This document shows, in pieces, positions 6,366 through 11,502 of a DNA stretch of 11,502 nt. Every line of letters begins with the position of its first letter. Within the stretch, counting starts at the first letter, position 1. The stretch lies in contig CAMLHR010000016.1 of NCBI GenBank assembly GCA_946479915.1, forward strand, positions 1 through 11,502. The letters are read 5' to 3'. Both the position numbers and the translations under genes were made by a program. The notes below the pieces were generated by a model that was not told the DNA's origin, searched no databases, and saw only the letters and a list, made by a program, of their open reading frames with translations. The DNA is from an uncultured Lysobacter sp. GTDB taxonomy: Bacteria; Pseudomonadota; Gammaproteobacteria; Xanthomonadales; Xanthomonadaceae.

Positions 6366-6379
6366 CCGGTCTCCACCGG
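6366..6379 (+). other. Small hairpin before the DUF418 gene ribosome binding site
   Basis: CCGGT and ACCGG arms with a 4-nt loop (ctcc) sit between slyD and the ribosome binding site GGGGAGG (6381-6387). A -10-like CATCAT is just upstream (6360-6365). There is no T-tract, so it is not a standard terminator. It may be chance in GC-rich DNA. Confidence 0.2.
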
Positions 6380-6396
6380 CGGGGAGGCCGACCACC

Positions 6397-7659
6397 ATGA
6401 ACAGCACCGTCCTGGCGCCCGTGTCGGCGCCCGAGCGCATCGCACTGCTCGACGTCCTGCGCGGCCTTGCGCTGCTCGGGATCTTCCTGATGAACGTGGA
6501 GTTCTTCAGCGCCTCGCTGATGGACGTGTCCACGGGCATCGGGCGCGACCTCACCGGCGCCGACTGGCTCGCGGACGCGTTCGTCTACCTGTTCGTCCGC
6601 GGCAAGTTCTGGACGCTGTTCTCGCTGCTGTTCGGCATGGGCTTCGCGGTGATGCTGGCGCGGGCCCAGGCGGCGGGGCGCCCGTTCACGGCCCTCTACC
6701 TGCGGCGCACGATCGGCCTGCTCCTGGTCGGGGCGGCGCACGCGGTGTTCCTGTGGTCGGGCGACATCCTCTTCTCGTACGCGCTGACCGCGTTCGCGAT
6801 GCTGCTGTTCTTCCGCAACACGCCGCTGTCGCGCACCTGGAAGTGGGGCGTCGCGCTGTACGGCCTGATGGCGCTGCTGATGCTGCTGGGCGCGCTGACG
6901 CTCGCCGCGGCCGAGGCCGACCCCGCGACCGCCGCGTCGCTCGCCGACCCGGCGGGCGCGGCGGCGATCACGGCGATGCGCGAGGCCGAGCTGGCCGCCT
7001 ACACGTCCGGCAGCTATGCCGCGGCGACGGCTTACCGGTGGGAGCACTTCCAGTTCCACCTGGGCAACAACGCCTTCCTCGTGCCGATGGTGCTGGGCAT
7101 GTTCCTGCTCGGCACCTGGCTGGTGCGGACCGGGGCGATGGCCGATCCGGCGTCGCACCGGCGGCTGTTCTCGCGGCTCGCGTGGTGGGGCACCGGCCTG
7201 GGGCTCGCCGCCACGCTGGCCAGCATCGCCATCGATCCCGCGGTCACGATGGATCCCGGCGCGCCGGCGTCGCGGCCGATGCTGGCGATGTCGCTGCACG
7301 TGATCGGATCGCCGCTGATGGCGCTCGGCTACATCGGCATCGTCGTGCTGGCGTGGCAGGCCGGCGTGCGGTGGCTGCGCGTCTTCGCGCCAGCGGGCAG
7401 GATGGCGCTGACCAACTACCTGCTGCAATCGGTGGTCGGCACGCTGCTGTTCTACGGCTACGGGCTGGGGCTGTGGGGCGAGGTGGGGCGCGCGGGCCAG
7501 ACGCTGCTCGTGTTCGCCGTGTTCGCGCTGCAGGTGGCCGCCAGCCACTGGTGGCTGTCGCGGTTCCGGTTCGGCCCGATGGAATGGCTGTGGCGCGCGT
7601 TCACGTACTGGCGCTGGCCGGCGATGCGCCAGGCGGCAGCCATGCCCGCGGCGGCCTGA
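6397..7659 (+). CDS. DUF418 (YeiB-family) integral membrane protein
   Basis: A 420-residue polytopic inner-membrane protein. The N-terminal signature ERIALLDVLRGLALLGIFLMN (13-33; key L21-R22-G23 and N33) is the family hallmark shared with E. coli YeiB and distant acyltransferase-3 proteins. About ten hydrophobic segments follow. The DUF418 domain occupies the C-terminal half: GRMALTNYLLQS (334-345), then the FRFGPMEWLWR box (390-400) near the end. RGKFWTLFSLLFGMGFAVM (68-86) is another conserved stretch. The biochemical role of the family is not settled; membrane transport or acyl modification has been suggested. The ATG at 6397 has a strong ribosome binding site, GGGGAGG, 9 nt upstream, better than the in-frame ATG at 6331 inside slyD. 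The FAD oxidoreductase gene starts 15 bp after its stop, suggesting cotranscription. Confidence 0.92.
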   Translation: MNSTVLAPVSAPERIALLDVLRGLALLGIFLMNVEFFSASLMDVSTGIGRDLTGADWLADAFVYLFVRGKFWTLFSLLFGMGFAVMLARAQAAGRPFTALYLRRTIGLLLVGAAHAVFLWSGDILFSYALTAFAMLLFFRNTPLSRTWKWGVALYGLMALLMLLGALTLAAAEADPATAASLADPAGAAAITAMREAELAAYTSGSYAAATAYRWEHFQFHLGNNAFLVPMVLGMFLLGTWLVRTGAMADPASHRRLFSRLAWWGTGLGLAATLASIAIDPAVTMDPGAPASRPMLAMSLHVIGSPLMALGYIGIVVLAWQAGVRWLRVFAPAGRMALTNYLLQSVVGTLLFYGYGLGLWGEVGRAGQTLLVFAVFALQVAASHWWLSRFRFGPMEWLWRAFTYWRWPAMRQAAAMPAAA

Positions 7660-7674
7660 GCACCACGGGGCGCC

Positions 7675-8940
7675 ATGGCCGGAGCTGACCGCAGGGAGGA
7701 CGTGCTCGTCGTGGGCGCCGGCGCCGTCGGGCTGGCGGCGGCGCTCGCCTTGCTGGAGTCCGGTCGCGGCGTCCGCGTGCTCGACGCCGGACGCGTCGGC
7801 GGCGGCAGCTCGCACGGCAACTGCGGCACGATCACGCCCAGCCACGCGACGCCGCTCGCGGCGCCCGGAATGGTCGGCCGCGCGCTGCGCATGATGCTCA
7901 CGCCGGACGCGCCGCTCTACGTGCGTCCCGGCATCGACCCGGTGCTGTGGCGGTGGATGTTGCGCTTCGCGGGGCGCTGCAATCCGCGCGACTGGGAAGC
8001 GAGCGCGCGCGCCAAGTCGGCGATGCTCAACGATTCGCGCGGGCGCCTGGCGGCGTGGGTCCGCGACCACGCGCTGGATTGCGCGTTCGTCGAGTCGGGC
8101 GAGGACTACGTGTTCCGGGATCGGCGCGCCTTCGAACACGGGCAGCGCGAACTGCCGCTGCTGCGCGAACTCGGCATCGACGCCCGGCCCCTCGATGGCG
8201 CGGCGTACGAGCGCGAGGAGCCGGCGGTGCTGCCCGGCGTCGCGGGCGCGATCCGCTTCTCGGGCGACGCCGCGCTGCGCCCGGACCGCTACGTGGCGGA
8301 GCTCGCCCGGGTGGTGCGCGAACGCGGCGGCACCATCGACGAACATCGCGCGCTGGTCGGGTTGCGGCCGGACGCGGGCGGGATGCTGGCCACGACCGCG
8401 CAGGGGGACATCGCCGCGCGTGATGTCGTGCTGGCGACCGGCGCCTGGTCGGCGCGCATCGCGCGCCAGGTCGGCGTGCGCTGGCTGCGCGACGCGATCC
8501 AGCCGGGCAAGGGCTACTCGATCACCTACGACGCGCCGCCCTTGGTGCCGCGCCGTCCGCTGGTGCTGCGCGAGCGCTCGGTCTGCGTCACGGCCTGGGG
8601 CGACGGCTACCGGCTGGGCAGCACGATGGAGTTCTCGGGATTCGACGAGACGCTCAACGACCGGCGCCTGGGGGCGCTGGAACGTGGCGCGCGCGAGTAC
8701 CTGCGCCATCCGGTCGGTCCGCGGGTGCGCGAGCGCTGGTACGGGTGGCGGCCGATGAGTTGCGACGACGTGCCGATCATCGGCAGGGCGCCCGGCCACG
8801 CGCACCTGTGGCTCTCGACGGGGCACGGGATGATGGGCATCGGCATGAGCACCGGGAGCGCGCAACTTCTCGCCGACCTCATGGCCGGCCGCGCGTCCGC
8901 GCTCGATCCCGCGCCGTACGCGCCCGCGCGCTTCGGCTGA
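7675..8940 (+). CDS. FAD-dependent amine/amino-acid oxidoreductase, DadA-like (DAO family)
   Basis: A 421-residue flavoenzyme of the D-amino-acid oxidase superfamily. The FAD dinucleotide loop is VVGAGAVGLAAALALLESG (12-30; GxGxxG at 14-19), with D37 ending strand 2. The stretch SSHGNCGTITPSHATPLAAPGM (45-66; key N49 and P55-S56-H57) is typical of D-amino-acid dehydrogenases of the DadA/LhpB kind, including D-hydroxyproline dehydrogenase. The C-terminal part has WYGWRPMSCDDVPIIGRAP and STGHGMMGIGMSTG, the second FAD contact of the family. Activity is probably oxidation of a D-amino acid feeding electrons to the respiratory chain. No proline racemase or aldehyde dehydrogenase gene is beside it to confirm hydroxyproline use. 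It starts 15 bp after the DUF418 gene; ACGGGG is a weak upstream ribosome binding site. A REP-like palindrome follows 2 bp after the stop. Confidence 0.9.
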   Translation: MAGADRREDVLVVGAGAVGLAAALALLESGRGVRVLDAGRVGGGSSHGNCGTITPSHATPLAAPGMVGRALRMMLTPDAPLYVRPGIDPVLWRWMLRFAGRCNPRDWEASARAKSAMLNDSRGRLAAWVRDHALDCAFVESGEDYVFRDRRAFEHGQRELPLLRELGIDARPLDGAAYEREEPAVLPGVAGAIRFSGDAALRPDRYVAELARVVRERGGTIDEHRALVGLRPDAGGMLATTAQGDIAARDVVLATGAWSARIARQVGVRWLRDAIQPGKGYSITYDAPPLVPRRPLVLRERSVCVTAWGDGYRLGSTMEFSGFDETLNDRRLGALERGAREYLRHPVGPRVRERWYGWRPMSCDDVPIIGRAPGHAHLWLSTGHGMMGIGMSTGSAQLLADLMAGRASALDPAPYAPARFG

Positions 8941-8942
8941 CG

Positions 8943-8967
8943 TGTCGCCGCTGAAGCGGCTCCCACA
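8943..8967 (-). repeat. REP-like palindrome, copy 1
   Basis: On the minus strand it reads TGTGGGAGCCGCTTCAGCGG then CGACA. It matches the second copy at 11167 at 18 of the first 23 positions; four of the five differences fall in the 4-nt loop. Arms GCCGC/GCGGC form a hairpin. Short palindromes with a GTRGGAGC head are known as REP elements in Xanthomonadaceae. It sits between the DadA-like gene and gor, where it might also slow transcription. Confidence 0.7.
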
Positions 8968-8980
8968 GTGAGACAGTGGG
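8962..8980 (+). other. Second stem-loop (CCCAC / GTGGG) before gor
   Basis: A 5-bp stem with a 9-nt loop partly overlaps the REP-like element. Together the two hairpins fill most of the 66-bp gap between the DadA-like gene and gor. No T-tract follows, so factor-independent termination is doubtful. Confidence 0.25.
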
Positions 8981-8994
8981 GACACGGGTTGGGG

Positions 8995-9000
8995 CAGGAT
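8995..9000 (+). promoter_or_regulatory. -10-like CAGGAT hexamer / AGGA ribosome binding site before gor
   Basis: CAGGAT ends exactly 6 nt before the gor ATG, the same spacing as at other starts in the window. The AGGA inside it is also a plausible ribosome binding site at 7-nt spacing, so the two readings cannot be separated by sequence alone. Confidence 0.3.
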
Positions 9001-9006
9001 GGGCGG

Positions 9007-10368
9007 ATGGACGGCGACTTCGATCTGATCGTGGTGGGGGGCGGGTCCGGGGGGCTCGCCGGGGCGTTCCGGGCGGCGGAGCACGGCGCGCGGGTGGCGC
9101 TGCTGGAGCCGGGCGACCTGGGCGGCACCTGCGTCAACGTCGGCTGCGTGCCGAAGAAGGCGATGTGGCTGGCCGCGGAGACGGGGCGGCGCGTGGAGAT
9201 GGCCGCGACGCTCGGGTTCGACACCCGGGGCTGCCGGCTGGACTGGCCGGTATTCATCGCGCACCGCCAGCGCTACATCGAGAACATCCACGCCAGCTAC
9301 CGGCGGCGCCTCGACGCCGCGGGAATCGCCTTGCTCCCGGTGCGCGGGCGCCTGGTCGATGCGCGCACCGTCGAATGCTCGGACGGCGTCCGGCTGCGCG
9401 CGCCGCGCATCCTGCTGGCGACCGGCGGCCACCCGATCCGGCCTGGCATCCCGGGCGCCGACTTCGGCGCCGTCTCGGACGACTTCTTCGACTGGACACA
9501 CGCGCCCGGCACCGTCGCGGTCGTCGGTGGCGGCTACGTCGGGGTCGAGCTGGCGGGCGTGCTGCAGGCGCTCGGCAGCCGCGTGACCATGGTCGTGCGC
9601 AAGCCGCGCATGCTCGACAGCTTCGACGGGGAACTGGTCGCGCAGCTCGCGGAGGACTACCGCCAGGCCGGCGTGCACGTCCGCCTGTCCACCAGCGTCG
9701 CCGCGGTCGAGCGCGCGAGCGACGGGTTCGTGGTGGTGGATGGCGCGGGCGGGCGCGAGGGACCCTTCGACCAGGTGGTGTTCGCGACCGGGCGCGCGCC
9801 GAACACGGCCGACCTCGGCCTGCAGGCCGCCGGCGTCGCCTGCGACGCGCGCGGGCACGTGGTGGTGGACGACGGCCAGGCGACCAGCGCGCCGGGCGTG
9901 TTCGCGGTGGGCGACGTCGGCACCGACACGCCGCTGACGCCGGTCGCGATCGCGGCCGCGCGCCGGTTGATGGACCGCCTCTTCGGTGGCGTGGACCGCC
10001 GCCTCGACCGCGCGTCGATCCCCACCGTGGTGTTCTCGCACCCGCCGATCGGCAAGGTCGGGCTCGACGAGGCGGCCGCGCGCGAGCGCCACGGCGACGA
10101 CGTGCTGGTGCTGCGCAGCGGCTTCCGGCCGATGCTGCACGCGCTGGCCGACTCGCCGCAGCGCAGCCTGTTCAAGCTGGTGTGCGTGGGCCAGGGCGAT
10201 GCGCCGGCCGATCGTCGCGTCGTCGGCATCCACCTGATGGGCGAGGGCGCCGACGAGATCCTGCAGGGCTTCGCGGTGGCGCTGCGGATGGGCGCCACGC
10301 TCGACGACCTGCACGAAACCGTCGCGATCCACCCGACGAGCGCGGAAGAGGTCGTGCTGATGCGCTGA
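9007..10368 (+). CDS. gor: Glutathione-disulfide reductase
   Basis: A 453-residue flavoprotein disulfide reductase regenerating glutathione in the cytoplasm. The FAD loop is VVGGGSGGLAGAFRAAEHG (9-27), with E34. The redox-active disulfide is in GGTCVNVGCVPKK (C42 and C47, the same numbering as E. coli Gor). The NAD(P)H domain has VGGGYVGVELAGV (173-185). The second FAD segment is VFAVGDVGTDTPLTPVAI (298-315), and the dimer-interface catalytic pair is H442/E447 in HPTSAEEVVLMR. The length fits E. coli Gor (450). Two NADPH-specificity positions are atypical: G179 in place of Ala and D204 in place of Arg, while R198 and K199 are kept. The ATG at 9007 is set by the family N-terminus; an in-frame ATG at 8968 lies in the stem-loop region. 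hutG follows after 17 bp, or 8 bp from an alternative start. Confidence 0.95.
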   Translation: MDGDFDLIVVGGGSGGLAGAFRAAEHGARVALLEPGDLGGTCVNVGCVPKKAMWLAAETGRRVEMAATLGFDTRGCRLDWPVFIAHRQRYIENIHASYRRRLDAAGIALLPVRGRLVDARTVECSDGVRLRAPRILLATGGHPIRPGIPGADFGAVSDDFFDWTHAPGTVAVVGGGYVGVELAGVLQALGSRVTMVVRKPRMLDSFDGELVAQLAEDYRQAGVHVRLSTSVAAVERASDGFVVVDGAGGREGPFDQVVFATGRAPNTADLGLQAAGVACDARGHVVVDDGQATSAPGVFAVGDVGTDTPLTPVAIAAARRLMDRLFGGVDRRLDRASIPTVVFSHPPIGKVGLDEAAARERHGDDVLVLRSGFRPMLHALADSPQRSLFKLVCVGQGDAPADRRVVGIHLMGEGADEILQGFAVALRMGATLDDLHETVAIHPTSAEEVVLMR

Positions 10369-10385
10369 GGTGCACAATGCGCCGC

Positions 10386-11171
10386 ATGGACACGTTCACC
10401 CTGCACCGCGGCACCGCGCCGCTGCTCGTCAGCCTGCCGCACGACGGCAGCGAAATCCCGGTGGCGCTGGCGGCGCGCATGACGCCGGAGGCACGGCGCG
10501 CACCGGACACCGACTGGCACGTGTCGCGGCTGTACGCGTTCGTCCGCGACCTCGGCGGCTCGATGCTGGTGCCGCGCTACTCGCGCTACGTCGTGGACCT
10601 CAACCGGCCGCCGGACGACACGTCGCTGTATCCGGGACAGAACACGACGGGCCTGTGCCCGGCGGTGCGGTTCTGCAACGCACCGGTGTACCTGGACGGG
10701 CAGGCACCCGATGCCGCGGAAGTGGAGGAACGGGTGGACCGCTACTGGCGGCCGTACCACGAGGCGCTGGCCGAGGAGCTCGACCGGCTGCGCAAGGCGC
10801 ACGGACGCGCGTTGCTGTGGGAAGGCCATTCGATCCGCGGCAGCGACCTGCCGTTCCTGTTCGAGGGGCGGCTGCCGGACCTCAACCTGGGCACCGCGGG
10901 CGGCAGCAGCTGCGCGCCCGGCGTGCAGGCCCGCGTCGAGGCGGCGCTGGCGGCGCAGGACACCTTCGACCACGTGGTGAACGGGCGCTTCAAGGGCGGG
11001 TACATCACCCGGCACTACGGCGATCCGGAAGCGGGGATCGACGCGGTGCAGCTCGAGACGAGCCAGCGCACCTACATGGACGAGGACAGCTTCGCGTACG
11101 ACGAGGCGAAGGCCGCCCGCGTCCAGCCCGTCATCCGGTCGCTCGTGGAGGCCGCCCTCGGGACCATGTAG
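10386..11171 (+). CDS. hutG: N-formylglutamate deformylase / N-formylglutamate amidohydrolase
   Basis: A 261-residue metal-dependent amidohydrolase converting N-formyl-L-glutamate to glutamate and formate, the last step of the five-step histidine degradation route. The family features are FTLHRGTAPLLVSLPHDG (4-21; H19 likely metal ligand), PDTDWHVSRLYAF (40-52; D43 and H45), SRYVVDLNRPPDD (66-78), YPGQNTTGLCP (82-92), LLWEGHSI (143-150; H148) and GRFKGGYITRHYG (200-212). The start at 10386 matches the usual MxxFTLHRG N-terminus. An in-frame ATG at 10377 would add three residues (MRR) and has GAGG 6 nt upstream, so it is a real alternative. The neighbours are gor and parE; hutH, hutU and hutI are not in the window, so the gene is either an outlier from its pathway or part of another formyl-amino-acid salvage route. 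Its stop codon lies within a REP-like palindrome. Confidence 0.93.
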   Translation: MDTFTLHRGTAPLLVSLPHDGSEIPVALAARMTPEARRAPDTDWHVSRLYAFVRDLGGSMLVPRYSRYVVDLNRPPDDTSLYPGQNTTGLCPAVRFCNAPVYLDGQAPDAAEVEERVDRYWRPYHEALAEELDRLRKAHGRALLWEGHSIRGSDLPFLFEGRLPDLNLGTAGGSSCAPGVQARVEAALAAQDTFDHVVNGRFKGGYITRHYGDPEAGIDAVQLETSQRTYMDEDSFAYDEAKAARVQPVIRSLVEAALGTM

Positions 11172-11190
11172 GAGCCGCCATGGCGGCGAT
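11167..11190 (+). repeat. REP-like palindrome, copy 2, overlapping the hutG stop
   Basis: TGTAGGAGCCGCCATGGCGG then CGAT, with a perfect 14-bp palindrome GCCGCCATGGCGGC at 11174-11187. It is the same family as the copy at 8943-8967 in the opposite orientation. The TAG that ends hutG (11169-11171) is part of the repeat head. It fills almost the whole 25-bp gap between the convergent hutG and parE genes and could act as a bidirectional transcription barrier. Confidence 0.7.
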
Positions 11191-11196
11191 GCCCGG

Positions 11197-11502
11197 TCAG
11201 ACCTCCAGGGTGGCCAGGTCGCCCTTGGATTCGAGCCACTGCTTGCGGTCGGCGGCGCGCTTCTTGGCGAGGAGCATGTCCATCAGGCCGCGCGTCCCGG
11301 AGACGTCGTCGACCGTCAGCTGGACCAGGCGGCGCGTGTCCGGGTGGATGGTGGACTCGCGCAGCTGCTGCGGGTTCATCTCGCCCAGGCCCTTGAAGCG
11401 GGTGACGTGCACCGCGCCCTTGAGCTTCTCGCGCTCGATGCGCTCGAGCAGGAGGCGCTTCTCCTCCTCGTCGAGCGCGTAGAACACCTGCTTGCCCACG
11501 TC
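11197..11502 (-). CDS. parE: DNA topoisomerase IV subunit B, C-terminal fragment
   Basis: The last 101 residues of a type IIA topoisomerase ATPase/TOPRIM subunit; the 5' part lies beyond the right edge. The segment TRFKGLGEMNPQQLRESTIHP is the conserved end of the TOPRIM region (key G-L-G-E-M-N-P), followed by DTRRLVQLTVDD and MDMLLAKKRAADRKQWLESKGD. The ending MLLAKKR..R..WL..KGD...EV matches ParE of Gammaproteobacteria rather than GyrB, whose last residues differ, so parE is preferred. The enzyme with ParC decatenates replicated chromosomes. The first visible codons read D-V-G-K-Q, so there is no start in the window. It converges on hutG with 25 bp between stops. Confidence 0.92.
   Translation of the reverse strand, partial: DVGKQVFYALDEEEKRLLLERIEREKLKGAVHVTRFKGLGEMNPQQLRESTIHPDTRRLVQLTVDDVSGTRGLMDMLLAKKRAADRKQWLESKGDLATLEV

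Noticed and set aside
8976..10376. A plus-strand frame entering hutG from far upstream, which could suggest a fusion with a 460-residue N-terminal domain.
   Set aside because: The upstream part overlaps gor in another frame and is Arg/Gly/Ala-rich. HutG family length (about 260 residues) is complete from 10386.
6235..10377. A 1380-codon open frame on the minus strand opposite slyD-DUF418-DadA-like-gor.
   Set aside because: It lies antisense to five well-supported genes, and its translation is a low-complexity Arg/Ala/His/Gln-rich product typical of antisense frames in high-GC3 DNA, without any recognisable domain.
1..11502. A search for CRISPR arrays, tRNA or rRNA, insertion sequences, toxin-antitoxin or anti-phage cassettes.
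   Set aside because: No regularly spaced direct repeats, cloverleaf-like segments, transposase or integrase genes, or defence domains were seen. All gaps over 100 bp are accounted for, and the longest gap between genes is about 133 bp.

Overview
The window is about 11.5 kb of very GC-rich, gene-dense bacterial chromosome. Several things point to a gammaproteobacterium of the Xanthomonadaceae (Lysobacter/Luteimonas/Xanthomonas group): the strong GC3 bias, the protein family versions seen (HemJ/CopD-like membrane protein, SlyD with a short His tail, HutG, ParE), CATAAT-like elements close to start codons, and two intergenic copies of a TGTRGGAGCCGC-N4-GCGGCGA palindrome. This assignment is my inference from sequence style. 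No search was run.

Layout, left to right: a SAM-dependent methyltransferase (minus, 3' end cut by the left edge) diverges across 17 bp from a HemJ/CopD-type four-helix membrane protein. That gene converges on a secreted PhoA-family alkaline phosphatase lipoprotein (minus), sharing a CTAG stop palindrome. The phosphatase diverges from a dicarboxylate/amino-acid:cation symporter (plus), with a 14-bp palindrome between them, and a hotdog acyl-CoA thioesterase follows the symporter. Two tandem NlpC/P60 (C40) cell-wall endopeptidases lie on the minus strand. A plus-strand run then follows: SlyD peptidyl-prolyl isomerase, a DUF418/YeiB membrane protein, a DadA-like FAD oxidoreductase, glutathione reductase and N-formylglutamate deformylase (HutG). 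The C-terminus of topoisomerase IV subunit ParE enters from the right edge on the minus strand.

These genes do not form one pathway. The window reads as housekeeping and core-accessory chromosome: envelope (lipoprotein phosphatase, two peptidoglycan hydrolases, YeiB), amino-acid uptake and catabolism (symporter, DadA-like enzyme, HutG), redox (Gor, HemJ-like) and protein folding (SlyD). I see no mobile element, CRISPR array, RNA gene, toxin-antitoxin pair or defence cassette, and no convincing undescribed multi-gene system.

The points most worth a second look are at residue level or regulatory. Glutathione reductase carries a Gly and an Asp at two positions that normally specify NADPH. The symporter has Lys and Gln at two residues of a canonical Na+ site. 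Several genes have a -10-like hexamer exactly 6-7 nt before ATG, suggesting leaderless mRNAs. REP-like palindromes abut gene ends, and one supplies the hutG stop codon.
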